Positions 34,679-45,539 of a DNA stretch of 64,000 nt are shown one piece after another. Every line of letters starts with the position of its first letter. Positions within the stretch are counted from its first letter, which is position 1. The DNA comes from Cordylochernes scorpioides. Its lineage: Eukaryota; Arthropoda; Arachnida; Pseudoscorpiones; Chernetidae. The stretch is from NCBI GenBank assembly GCA_030710605.1, contig CP092865.1:26600947-26664946 (forward strand), in the 5' to 3' direction. Below the pieces are notes generated by a model. It ran no database searches and was not told where the DNA came from. It worked only from the letters and a program-made list of their open reading frames with translations. Position numbers and translations under genes: made by a program.

Positions 34679-35532
34679 CTTGATAATGAATAATCTTTTT
34701 TTAAATCAAACGACTGCCCTATTGCGAATGCGCTATTACGAAAATTCATAATTTATATATATGTATAATCATCCCATTATATATAGATAGAGTTGGAATT
34801 ATAAAAGATTTCAAGGAACACACCACCACACCAAAAAATAAATATTTGATTTAAATAAACGTGTGCCGATTGGATAGATGGCAAGCCTGAGTGGCATATA
34901 TTTAAAGATTAGAACCAATCAAGTAGCGGGAATAGACGTTAGATCCAATCAAGTGAGAGGAATTCTGCAGAGTATTCCCCAGTGATGGGTCCAGAAGACC
35001 AATCAGAAGCCAGAGGTAATGGCCACCCAATGGTACCAACATCCCTAGGGTACACTCACAGGCTACAATTTTCTTCTTTTGGAACAGGACCGTGCTTGTT
35101 CATCTACACTATGTCTTACGACTACTAGGGTAGTCAACTTTGCTTATGTAAATAGTTTTGTGAAAAAAAGACAAGTATGTAAATTTGTTTTTTTTTTTTT
35201 CGCCCAATGACTACATGTCTTGGATTGTATAAATTAACCGTGTTGTTCAATAAAAAGATTTAGGATGAGTGATAGTCTTCCTTTATTACATTATAGCATC
35301 TTCCTTGGAGTCACCGAGCTGAAGGTGGCTGGACTATCCAATCGGCACACGTTTATTTAAATCAAATATTTATTTTTTGGTGTGGTGGTGTGTTCCTTGA
35401 AATCTTTTATAATTCCAACTCTATCTATATATAATGGGATGATTATACATATATATAAATTATGAATTTTCGTAATAGCGCATTCGCAATAGGGCAGTCG
35501 TTTGATTTAAAAATAGATTATTTATTATCAAG
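34679..35532. mobile_element. 854-bp foldback element, about 199-bp arms
   Basis: The arms 34679-34877 and 35334-35532 are inverted copies with few differences, including GAATGCGCTATTACGAAAAT and CACCACACCAAAAAATAAAT. The 456-bp interior is less AT-rich. It has a TATAAAT box (near 35227), AATAAA (near 35250) and CCAATCA motifs, resembling an LTR or promoter segment rather than a transposase gene. The class is unknown. Confidence 0.85.
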
Positions 35533-35639
35533 TTTGTTTTTATGTTTAAAAGAAACATTCGTGTATAAATGCTTCCATTTCTTATATATAGATGTCATGT
35601 TGTCACCTTATAATTAATTATGACTATAGCCATATGTAC

Positions 35640-35965
35640 TTATTGTTTGCGGAAGAGCATTGCTCGATGCAAATATCTATATATAATTCTACTGTCCTAA
35701 AAGCTTATGTCCAAAGTTTTCTTGAATATCATTTCTAAGATTCCACCCTTCATTGCAGCATATATAAGCAGAATCGTCCAATACAGTAAAAGAGCTATAA
35801 GAAGCGATCTGGTGGATTAAATTGGCGAAACCGCTTGGAGGTTTCACCATTGATAAGCCAAGCCCTCCCAATATATTTGATTCATCGCAGTAAGAACAGT
35901 AGAAGTTTGTTTTATATTTAAAAGAAACATTCGTGTTTGAATGCTTTAAATTTCTTATATGTATA
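35640..35965 (+). mobile_element. Family Z repeat
   Basis: It begins GTTTGCGGAAGAGCATTGCTC and continues through AAAGCTTATGTCC, AAGATTCCACCCTTCATTGC and the ribozyme-like region (35813-35870) to CATCGCAGTAAGAACAG and AAAGAAACATTCGTG. Helices I and II are perfect and III has one mismatch, but the core reads TTGATAA instead of CTGATGA, so this copy should be inactive. It lies just outside the 854-bp foldback. Confidence 0.75.
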
Positions 35966-36574
35966 TATGTTACTTTTAGAATCCTTTACACAGTCCGGTA
36001 CATCATCTAAATAGGAACTCGTACAGGAATATCATTTATTGCATGACTCTTTTAAAATCATTTATACTAATTCTTTATCTGAGTCTGAACTTGCACAAGA
36101 ATTCCATTTAAAGTAGCACTAAGCTGTTTTTAGAATCAGCTATTTCTTTTTCCTAATAATCAACGAATTTATACATAAAATAGCATTTTATTTATGTGTA
36201 TAAAGATATCATCATTTACTTCGAATAAACAATTTTCAATATATATTAATTTTGCGAAAATAAAAGATTAATCAAAACACGACCTTTTGTAAGTTCGGAA
36301 AAGTCAACCTTCATACCATGCTATGGTCCTCATCAATGCAGCCATGAGTTTAGTAATATCACGAAGGTTGAATCTCACAAGCTGACAAAGTTATCTATTT
36401 ATATAATGGTTTATTTGAATTTTGTGTACGTATTCTCCTTTGACCGCTATCAAGTCATAGGTATCGCATAGAGCGCTATCTAAATATATAACTCTGCGAA
36501 AATAATACAAAAATAAAATGATAAATAATACAAAACGAGATAAATTAAGAAAAAAGGAATATATTTATTGTGAA

Positions 36575-36915
36575 ACTAATAGTTGTTGGCTTGCACACAC
36601 TATCTGTGGTAATAAATATCAAATAATCGTTGTTTTTTCAAATTCCAGAATTAGTCAAATACCCTTTCTTTATCAGTAAAGAAAATCTAACTACACCAGA
36701 ATTTTCAGAATGCCCCCAAAGATCAGCTATTTTAGTCGTAGACTTACAGCTGCATACACCACGCTGATGAGGCCCAACAGCCCGACTTTATTAATTAAAA
36801 TTGGCTATTGGCCACAATTATGGAATAATTAAAATTAAATATTAGTTGATATTTATTCCGACAGATGGTGCAAGCCATCATAAAATTTTAGTTGCATGAT
36901 CAGGAGATGCCTTTT
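36575..36915 (+). mobile_element. Family X foldback with half hammerhead
   Basis: The left arm (GTTGGCTTGCACACACTATC, minus orientation) and the right arm (GATATTTATTCCGACAGATG) are inverted copies. Between them CACCACG CTGATGA GGCC CAACA GCCCGA (36757-36785) is the 5' part of the family X hammerhead. The 3' part (GAAA, cleavage triplet and helix I strand) is deleted. Confidence 0.7.
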
Positions 36916-37019
36916 TTCTTTATATATATAAATTTCTCTATTAAGAAACATAACTATTCTAAAATATCTTTAGAATTTGTATTTTAAAATTGCAGATCGC
37001 AAGAAGATAATATAAATGA

Positions 37020-37072
37020 TAAACCTGGCTCATCACTAGTGAACCTTTCCAGAGGTTTCATCAGTTTTTTCT
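37020..37072 (-). repeat. Degenerate family Z fragment
   Basis: The minus strand reads AAGGTTCACTAGTGATGAGCC, matching the third ribozyme segment with C3 changed. Confidence 0.4.
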
Positions 37073-37208
37073 TATTGTAAAATAACAAATACAAAAACTA
37101 TTTCCACTTCCGATATATAAATGACAATTTGTGTTAAATAAATAACATTCTATATCAATGTAAATAAATGATTAATCTTATTCTTTATCAACAAACTATC
37201 CAGTTCAG

Positions 37209-37250
37209 AAGTCCTCCTCCACGTGGCGGCGGGCGGGAGAAGCACCACAA
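37209..37250 (+). other. Candidate 42-bp micro-exon
   Basis: A GC-rich 42-bp stretch lies between a CAGTTCAG acceptor and a GTAAGG donor on the plus strand. One frame gives SPPPRGGGREKHH, a low-complexity basic peptide typical of regulated micro-exons; another gives KSSSTWRRAGEAPQ. GC-rich sequence continues past the donor to 37330, followed by 13 consecutive C residues (37343-37355). No neighbouring exon supports it. Confidence 0.25.
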
Positions 37251-38381
37251 GTAAGGGACTGCCCTGTAGTACGGTGTCGTGGGCCGCTACGGTAACCGTG
37301 AACAGGAAACTCTGAAATATGGCTGACTAACGGGCAATGGAACCCCCCCCCCCCCTTTCCATGGAGTGGACAAGACACCACCACATCAACAAATTATCAA
37401 TATAAACCATTATAATACAAAACCGATAACACGCCATTCATATTTTTTCATCGCAGTAAGAACAGTAGAAGTTTGATTTATTTGTGAAAAGAAACATTCG
37501 CGTCTTAATGCCTTCATTTGTTAAAAAGCATTATGTTTTTTATAGAAAATATATACATTTCATATTAATAGATTATAAAAAGGGGGCATACATTGGATTT
37601 ATATTGGATTTATTATATTTTTAGATATATTAAGATATGTGGATATATATTTTTCTATTTTCAGAACAATAATTTATATCAAATATAATACACACAACAC
37701 ACACAATCTAGATAAATAGAGATAAATTGTTGCAGGTCACCAAAAATGATAAAGAATGATAAACAGAATTAGCTAATAAATGAAGTAATGAATAAAATAT
37801 CATTAATATATATCGTGTGGTTCTCCATTCTATAAATAATTCTTCCAATCTAATAATTTCATTAATATTTCATTAGACATTGCTGTCACAAGTACTTATT
37901 GCTGTTTGGATGGGGCCAACACATCGTTAACTAGCATTGGTTAAGCTAACTATTAGTTAACTATAAGATTGGGTTAGATAATTCAGATAGAGTAAAAACC
38001 TGTATAGTAAATGGAAAATAAATATTTATTAAATTAAATGTTGTAATAAAATATCCCCTAAAGCTCTTTTCTTAATTTACCTTTAAATATTTCGAACAGG
38101 TTGGTTTTTGTTTAAAATTGATTTTTAAAGTAAATCGGGGGTTTTATTGTTTTAATTGTTTGTGTTGTGTAGGAGAGAGGGGGAATGGAATTGAGGAATT
38201 TATAAGCCTGAACATAAGTATTTTGTATAATGATTATTATGTGTTTTATTTTCCATGATTCTCATATCAATTTTTCAATTGTGAATTATTTGACAATGTC
38301 CTTAGTAATTAATTCTACTTCTCGTGTAAATCGTCAAAATCTACTTCAGAAAACCTTATTTTGATGCTATAAAATTAGAAG

Positions 38382-38530
38382 TATTGGTTCATCAAACCCT
38401 CTCTCGGCGGTTTCTCCAAATAAATCTCCAAGACACCTCTTCATCAACCATTCAATAATCTTCAGTGAGAGGGTTCGACACTGATGAGCCAAGCCCTCTC
38501 ATCTAAATTTATTATCATATGGCACTAAGG
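38382..38530. repeat. Foldback family Z fragment
   Basis: The left part (minus strand GAAACCGCCGAGAGAGGG) and the right part (plus strand GAGAGGG TTCGACACTGATGAGCC AAGCCCTCTC) face each other. The hairpin stem here is GAGAGGG with CCCTCTC, against GGGAGGG with CCCTCCC elsewhere, a compensatory change. Confidence 0.6.
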
Positions 38531-38701
38531 TAGATAGAAGTGTTTTTTGATGATTTATTCGAAAAGACATTGATGTCATAAATGATCAAAATTCATTCGA
38601 TAGATGGCATTTTAAATATTCAATTTGCTGTTTATAAAGGTGATTTATTTACGAAGTAAAATCACTGTTATTTACACATTTAGACATTGTTACACACCTT
38701 A

Positions 38702-39537
38702 CAGTAAAACTCTAATATAACAAGAAAAACAATAGTACTGACTTAGTTCACTATAGCGCCATGGTTGTGGTGTCACTAATACAGTCGATTCTCGATATGA
38801 TATTTGATGTTAATTTGAATCTCTCGATAATTTGAAAAAAAAAATTCCAGTCCCTTGAAAAACACTCGATAAGTTGAATAAAATCAATATTAATTGGTCC
38901 ACTCGGTAATTTGAAGTAGAATGAATAGTATCTTACCACAAATGAACTTTGTGAATAACTCTACAAATGTTTAAAATCATAAATCACGAATTTTGAGATC
39001 AAATTCTTGTTCACTTGATTATTTCCCCCTCTCCCTCTTAGTTGTTTAAACTCCTGTTATTTTGAACTCTTGATAAATTGAAAATTTTCTCTGGTCCCTT
39101 GAGTTTCAAATTATCGAGAGCCGACTGTATTGTTTAATGTTCGTTATAAGCTCGCAAATCCTGGTTTAGCGAGGTATACTTGTAGTTCGTCACGCCTTAA
39201 TACTAACAATACCCTATTTACATACTTTAATGTAGAATATTTGTTTTTAGACAGTCTAAAATAGGATACATTCAAACATTTTACCTAACTCTTATATTTG
39301 CACAGGTTTGTCAAATTCCTAGTAAACCTTTCTACCTTGCACAGTCACAGCAAGTAATCTCTCGTGAGTCACCAAAGGTCGAACTTGATGGGCGCTAACA
39401 ACAGCAATATCTCGGTATACCTAGCCGCAATGGCACTTTAGTTTACTACAGTCATCATTCACTATATGATATCATTAATATTAGAGATAGTTTTAGGTTC
39501 GTTATAGTATCTAGTTCATTATAGCGAGGTTCTACTG
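38702..39537. mobile_element. Pogo/Tigger-like MITE, outer element
   Basis: Ends CAGTAAAACTCTAATATAAC and the inverted GCGAGGTTCTACTG are flanked by TA (38700-38701 and 39538-39539). The CAGTA..ACCTCGCTATA end type is typical of pogo/Tigger-related elements. It is interrupted by the inner element at 38782. Confidence 0.65.
38782..39127. mobile_element. Pogo/Tigger-like MITE, nested
   Basis: Ends CAGTCGATTCTCGATA and TATCGAGAGCCGACTG with flanking TA (38780-38781 and 39128-39129). It is 346 bp, non-coding, with internal CTCGATAATTTGAA repeats. It is inserted in the outer element, so it is younger. Confidence 0.8.
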
Positions 39538-39539
39538 TA

Positions 39540-41140
39540 AATTAGGTCTTAGATAATGACGATGATTCCATCGTAGACTTCTTGAGCAGGTTTCGAGCCA
39601 GCTAGTCTGGGATGTTAATATCAAAGACTGCAGTAATAAAGTTGTACTTGTCTAGATGGCGTTATAATAGATTAGGGCCTCAAGAAGTATATACATAGCG
39701 GAATTTAGTGCACACACACAATCCATAGGTTGAAATGATCAATATAATAAGATGTATTTTGTATTTTAATGAAAAATTTCATTTATAGCTATACATGAAC
39801 ACAATATTTCGAGTGGCAAAACGGGTCTCTTTTTAAAGCGAGTAATCACGAGTTGGATGCACGTCTTTGTAGTGCTGCCGAAGTGGAGAGCTAGTGAGTT
39901 TTTCTGGTGCCGGATTCTATGAATCGTATTGAACATACACCTTTCAATCGGGTACGCTCTATTATTAGTAAAATAAATCCTTAATTATTTGATATTATTT
40001 CACTTCAAAATGTAAAATCAATAAAAATCTGGGTAAAAATATCTACAGTCCTTGTGATTTTACATAATGGATTGGAAAACATAAAATCCTAGAGCCCTTT
40101 AGTATAAATACACATGGAACTGACATGGTCACATTTCTAAAAAATTGATTAATTGATATCACTGTGTACACTTTCCTCTGTTTAACTCCAATGTCTTCAT
40201 CCTCCATTGATATAACCAACGGACGTCGAAGAAAGATGGAAAAAGTTCAATAATGGGTTTGGAACTCGCGTGTAAAATGCTTGATAAAAAGATGCCGTTC
40301 AACTTTAAAGAAACTTTCTATTTGTCAATATTTTTAAAATCTTATTTGAAAATCGAAGCTTTTGGCGAGCCTTTTATAAATGACTGTAGAAATCTAATTC
40401 CCCAGACTTTGGCTTAGAGAATCCTCAACCCGCTCTGCTTTCAACGGGATGAATGGGGGATTAGCCGTCGAAATTTTCTCGCTAGATTTTTTTTAAAATG
40501 GACTTTTATATGACCATAGGGCTTTAAATAAAAACTACTTTGTGCCAAATACTATTTTATCGGATGGTTTACTTTTATATGGACATCTATATTGTAAGAT
40601 AAAAGATACCTCTCCCTTTTAAAAGGCAAAGAGCGCAGATTGATGCGGTAAATATGCTACTCTGGAAAATTAGGTCCAAAGTAATAACTTCAGTAGCAAC
40701 ATGTCACTTCGGATTATATATTTTTCTTTTCTTTGAAACATGGAGCAACTGCTTATAAACACTTAGCTAGTGAGGTCGCTCACATGTCCCACCGACCAAT
40801 CTGTAAGAACAGGTGTACCTTACCCTTAGAGGGCGACTTTGTGTGAAATAAACGTTCGACTGTCTGCAGATGTGGTGACAGAAAGTGAATGAAATGAGCA
40901 TGCGTCACTTTTTTGATGGCGCTGGGAAGTAGAAGAGAGTCAATCAGCGAGAAACTAACACGGACAGACCGTATATATATAAAAACATATTAAGAATAAA
41001 AAAAAGCATCTCCTTTATTTATTTTATTTCAACACACAAAACGCGATATCCCGGCTAGGGATAATTGCGTCGATTTACATTTTTTTCAAAACAGAAACAG
41101 TTATAAACATATTATACAAGAAAAAGTAATCAAAATAAAA
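39540..41140. other. Mostly unannotated; one family Y relic
   Basis: Near 39588-39620, minus strand, there is a decayed family Y hammerhead (TCGAAACCTGCTC and CCCAGACTAG). At about 40888-40910, GAATGAAATGAGCATGCGTC resembles sequences at 49.63 and 53.60 kb. The remainder shows nothing. Confidence 0.4.
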
Positions 41141-41147
41141 GTTGCTT

Positions 41148-41205
41148 ATGGCTTACTCCCTCTATTGGAAGCAAATTTCAGTTGCACGATAAGGAGATGC
41201 TTTTT
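41148..41205 (+). repeat. Family X fragment
   Basis: TTTCAGTTGCACGATAAGGA and GATGC followed by a T-run match the 3' end of family X. Confidence 0.55.
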
Positions 41206-41637
41206 TTTTTACTTAATTTATGCACCTCATCCAAGTTCAATGTCAAATTTTAAATAATTTTCCATATTAAGGATGTTTATATTATTGGTGTTTTGGTATG
41301 TAGATGGGACTAGAAGGTCATACCATTTGGACAATCAGTCGTGAACACAGGCAGGCAGTTAGCATGGAGAGAATGGTGCATGTGGGGTGACGTGATTATT
41401 ACTGTAAGTATGGGAGAACCTTACCAAAGATTTTGTCAGTTTGTTTAATCCACAATATCTAGCTATAACTATTATATGGATGCCTGTATATAGTCAACAT
41501 TTCATATTCAACAATTTCACATAGCATTGATTGTATTCAGGTATAAGTTCTGGCTGAGTCATACCTCAAACTTCACAGCAGTTTACTTACTTTTACCAAA
41601 ACAAGTTTAACAATTAATTGAAAAAAAAAATTATAAT

Positions 41638-41700
41638 CATGTGCAACTGAAAGTTGCTGATGGCTTGCGCCATCTGTCGGAATAAATATAAACAAAAAAA
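41638..41700 (-). repeat. Family X fragment
   Basis: GTGCAACTGAAAGTTGCTGA, GGCTTGCGCCATCTGTCGG and AATAAATAT are the reverse complement of the family X end. An A-rich tract follows. Confidence 0.65.
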
Positions 41701-41854
41701 AAAAAAGAAAAAAAAACGAATCCCTGATAGCCTGATGTTTTCACCTTTTTTAATATAAACTAACCGTTTATTTATTCCAGAATATTGGTCAAATACCCTT
41801 TATCATCACTCTTTTACAATATCTTCATAAAGTTTAACAACATTTTATTCTATG

Positions 41855-42142
41855 AATAAAAATGCATATATTGGATCAAAATATCATTTATTTTACTAAT
41901 ATTTCAGTTGGCCGAATGCCAACCTTTATCAAGGTATTATAACATTTTAAAGTGTGTCAACAACAAACTCAGCGCCACATATAACGTCAATAGAATTAAG
42001 TTTTAAAATATTTTTATGTGGCGCTGAGTTTGTTGTTGACACACTTTAAAATATTATAACACCTTGATAAAGGTTGGCATTCAGCCAACTGAAATATTGG
42101 TAAAATAAATGATATTTTGATACAATATATGCCTTTTTATTT
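41855..42142. mobile_element. 288-bp foldback, family V, 128-bp arms
   Basis: The arms 41855-41982 and 42015-42142 are inverted copies with only a few mismatches. Each carries GGCATATATTG-type ends, ATTTCAGTTGGC, CTTTATCAAGGT and AACTCAGCGCCACATA. Reading outward from the centre, each arm has CTTGATAAAGGTTGGC then GCCAACTGAAATATTGG, a hammerhead-like pair (see findings). Confidence 0.92.
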
Positions 42143-42606
42143 AAATATTTAATTATGGATTGCTCCATTTTCAAAATTTCAGTCTATATATCCTCGATCT
42201 AACGGTCGTATATTGAGATAGAAAGTAAAATAAATAAAAGTTGGAACAAATTCCTTTAAGAAACTCTCCAAGAAGACCTTATCAATCCTGATGTGGAATC
42301 AGCCTGACAAATCACTAATTATAATTAAGTATTAATTGAATTGTGTCACAAGAAACTTCGTTTTTCTTTCTTTACCGTCATGATTAACTCTAAACACAAT
42401 TGTCAATCACAATACTACAGTACCTAAATTTACGCTCTTATTGTAAACAGTACAACAATAAAATAAGTTAATGATTAGTTAAAATTGGATTTAATATTCA
42501 GTCGTTTTTAATGAAATTGATGGGACTGTTAAAAATGGGAGAATATAAATTATTCTAGGAAAGTGAAAATATATCGAGATTTATTGAAGATTCCGATTGT
42601 TCAACA

Positions 42607-42790
42607 CATAGCGAGTTTTTCGGCTTAAAGAGAAGCAATACATGTGAGTTTTCGTTAACGTAACCGAAAAGTGTTCGTCATAGGGAGGTTTTCGTTATAA
42701 AAGAGAAACAATACATGTGAGGTTTCGTTGACGTTTCTGAAAAGTGTTCGTCATAGAGAGGTTTTGTTACAATAGAAACAATACATAGTT
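42607..42790. repeat. Tandem repeat of about 72-76 bp, 2.5 units
   Basis: Units share GAGAAACAATACATGTGAG, TTTTCGTT, CGAAAAGTGTTCGTCATAG and GAGGTTTT. Confidence 0.8.
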
Positions 42791-42822
42791 TCTATTGGCG
42801 CGCTAAACAATTTATTTTTGCA

Positions 42823-43098
42823 TTTCGACCACTACGACCCGGGTTCGATTCCCGCATTGGGAACTTTTTTTCTGTTAAAAAAAATATGCTCCAATGGCCC
42901 CCGATTCTTATAAAAGTCCAACCCCACCAGCGAGTGCAAGTTATCAAACGGGGCTCTGGCATATTTGTAAGTGAAAAGTCGAACTGCCTTTCACATGTGT
43001 AGACATGAGGTGCACTTACAGCAAAAGCAGTCGTCTTCTTCTACCCATCATGATTACCATGGCCTGTACCACGTGTACTAGGGATAAGCAAAAAAAAA
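42823..43098 (+). mobile_element. tRNA-derived SINE, copy 2 (5'-truncated)
   Basis: It starts in the tRNA-like head (TTTCGACCACTACGACCC, then B box GGTTCGATTCC). An A-run, the body with CCACCAGCGAGTGCAA, GTACCACGTGTACTAGGG and a terminal A-tail follow. The A-box part is missing. Confidence 0.85.
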
Positions 43099-43102
43099 CT
43101 CC

Positions 43103-44035
43103 TCCATTCGTCTGCAATGTCGAAAAGTCGGCCCCTTCCACGATTGGCTCTGACGTCAAATAATGCTGGGAAGCTGGAGTTAGCCAATGAGAGAACGCCC
43201 TCACCATATATTCCAATAGATTAACACTACTGTTCCATTCGTCTGCAATGTCGAAAAGTCGGCCCCTTCCACGATTGGCTCCTAATTCTGACGTCAAAAA
43301 TTGCTGGGAAGCTAAAGTTAGCCAATGAGAGAACGTCCTTACCATATATTCCAATAGATTAATACTACTCTTACATTCATCTGCAATGTCGGAATGTCAG
43401 CTCCTTGCAAGATTGGCTCTTAAGGCTGACGTCAAATGACGCTGGAAAGCTGGAATTAGCCAATGAGAGAACGCCCTCACCGTATATTCCAATAGATTGG
43501 CACTACTGTTCCATTCATCTGCAATGTCGAAAAGTCAGCCCCTTACACGATTGGCTCTTAAGGCTGACGTCAAATAATGCTGGTATGTTAGAGATAGCCA
43601 ATGAGAGAACGCCCTCACTATATATTCCAATAGATTGATACTAATGTTCCATTCGTCTGCAATGTCGGAAAGTCAGCCTCTTCCACGATTGGCTCTGGTG
43701 TCAAATAATGCTGGGAAGTTGGAGTTAACCAATAAGAGAACGACCTCACCATATATTCCAATAGATTGATACTACTGTTCCATTCGTCTGCAATGTCGGA
43801 AAGTCAGCCTCTTCCACGATTGGCTCTGGTGTCAAATAATGCTGGGAAGCTGGAGTTAGCCAATGAGAGAACGCCCTCACCATATATTCCAATAGATTAT
43901 CACTACTGTTCCATTCGCCTGCAATGTCGAAAAGTCAGCCCCTTCCACGATTGGCTCTTAAGGCTGACGTCAAATAATGCTAGGAAGCTGTAAAATAGCC
44001 AATGAGAGAACGCCCTCACCATATATTCCAATAGG
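43103..44035. repeat. Tandem array of about 135-bp units, 7 copies
   Basis: Each unit has CATTCGTCTGCAATGTCG, an inverted CCAAT box (CGATTGGCTC), usually TGACGTCA, a direct CCAAT box (TTAGCCAATGAGAGAACG) and CCATATATTCCAATAGATT. TGACGTCA, a palindromic CRE, is intact in units 1-4 and 7 and is TGGTGTCA in units 5 and 6. Unit lengths vary because of small indels. Frames such as LELANERTPSPYIPID arise from the repeat. Regulatory function is inferred only from the motif content. Confidence 0.9.
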
Positions 44036-44130
44036 TTAACCAATCAGAATGCGCAGTGTAATTCCCTCTGCATTCATTAAACGAATATATTCTGTGCTGC
44101 CGCGGTGTTTATTCAGCGCAATCATAATAA
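44036..44130. promoter_or_regulatory. Promoter-like patch after the CCAAT array
   Basis: AACCAATCAGAATGCGCAGTG follows the last array unit, with CTGCCGCGGTG and further CpGs nearby. CCAAT plus an NRF1-like GCGCA motif is common in animal housekeeping promoters. No transcript or first exon can be shown, so this is suggestive only. Confidence 0.2.
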
Positions 44131-44394
44131 AACGTGAAAACAAAGAGAATGGCCTCTCTCTCTCTCTAATTAAATAATTAACAATTTGGTCAATATCAAA
44201 GTGAGAATAACATCATTCTAATTTCATGCAATTACATAATAGAACGTAATTGCTAATTACCATAATATATTCCGTTTAATTAAGTGCATGCGCTGGGCAT
44301 AAATTACCGCTTACAGTTATGTATTTGAATGATTTCATTGTAATATGGGGACATTATAACAAGCCATATAGTCGGCCTTTAATTAGCTCTGATA

Positions 44395-44465
44395 GCTCCG
44401 CCTGCACCAAGAGAGCCAACAGGCTAAAGAATTAAGCGTTTAGCTTTTCTTGTTAATTCAATCGA
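44395..44465 (+). repeat. Family X hammerhead relic
   Basis: CCTGCACCAAGAGAGCCAAC, AGGCTAAAG and TTTAGCTTTTCTTGTTAATT align with the 9.2 kb copy. The CUGAUGA core is lost. Confidence 0.45.
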
Positions 44466-44486
44466 GTTTTTTCTACTAAATCAATT

Positions 44487-44545
44487 TCTTTCTGGAAGGG
44501 TTCACCACTGATGAGCCAGGCGCTCCAAATATTTTCTTATTGCAT
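44487..44545 (+). repeat. Family Z fragment, third segment only
   Basis: CTGGAAGGG TTCACCA CTGATGA GCCAG GCGCTCCA retains the third ribozyme segment and its hairpin. It abuts a SINE tail. Confidence 0.6.
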
Positions 44546-44553
44546 TTTTTTTT

Positions 44554-44820
44554 TGTATCCCTAGTACACGTGGTACAGACCATGATAATCTTGGTGGGTA
44601 GAAGTAGGCAACTACTTTTTACTGTAAGTGCACCACATGTCTACACATGTGAAAAGCAGTTCGACTTTGCACTTACAAATGTGCCAGAGTCCCGTTTGGT
44701 TATTTGCACTCGCTGGTGGGGTTGTACTTTTGCAAGAATCGGGGGGCATTGGAGCATTTTATTTTATTAGGAAAAAAGTGCCCAATGCAGGATTTGATCC
44801 TGGGTCGTAGCGGTCGAAAA
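44554..44820 (-). mobile_element. tRNA-derived SINE, copy 3
   Basis: It is inverted relative to copy 2. A T-run (44546-44555) is the A-tail complement. The body and head follow, with a mutated B box (TTTGATCCTGGGTCGTAG). The 5' end is truncated near 44820. Confidence 0.85.
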
Positions 44821-45299
44821 TTATTGCAGTAAGGGCATACAGTGCGGGAATTTGTTTGAATTGAACACTAAAGAACCATAATTGCGCACTGAAGATTTTA
44901 TATTTCTAAATTAGTCAATCTCACATTTTTGAAGCATTACTTTTCTATAGAAGCAGTATATTACCATTGGAGTGCTAAACAATTTCTTTTTTTTTACATT
45001 TGAACCTATAGGAAATTATTTGCGTGATTTTTAGGTCAAGAAAATAAATTAAGAGTTATCCATAAATTATTGTAATAGACGAATTAATCGTTGTTCTGTC
45101 TGTTGCTATGACGTTTGGTTTCTATGAAATATATTTTCAGCCTTTGATGGTATTCACAAAGTTGAACATTTGACAGTAAATAGTTTTGTTTTCTAATTAG
45201 AAAATATTGATATTAACTTTGATTTGCTTATAAAAGGAAGAGTCATCTTTCACGTCAAAATAGACGCAAAATTACACCGTTAAAATAAATGCTCTCAAC

Positions 45300-45530
45300 A
45301 CCTCTTTGGCAAATTATGGGAATTTCATGAGACTCATTCGGATCACATGAAATCAAAATCCGTCCTGGACTGATTGACCATTTATCTATAGGAAGGCGTT
45401 CGGTATTTTCCAAGGCTGTTGTTGTGGAGTTGTCAACGACCCGATTCTTCCAGTTTGCGGAATTGGTCAATAGATGGCGTATATTTTTGCGTCTATTTTG
45501 ACGGGAGAGGTGACCTTTCTTTTTATAGAT
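45300..45530 (+). repeat. Family Y copy, hammerhead decayed
   Basis: GATCACATGAAATCAAAATC, CGTCCTGGACTGATTGACC, GGAAGGCGTTCGG, GGAGTTGTCAACGACCCG, GTCAATAGATGGCGTA and TTTTGACGGGAGAGG follow family Y order. The core reads CTGATTGA and helix II and GAAA are lost. Confidence 0.65.
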
Positions 45531-45539
45531 CAACATCTT

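Noticed and set aside
43016-43993. Frames with LELANERTPSPYIPID repeats
   Set aside because: Products of the CRE/CCAAT tandem array and adjoining SINE; not conserved as protein among units.
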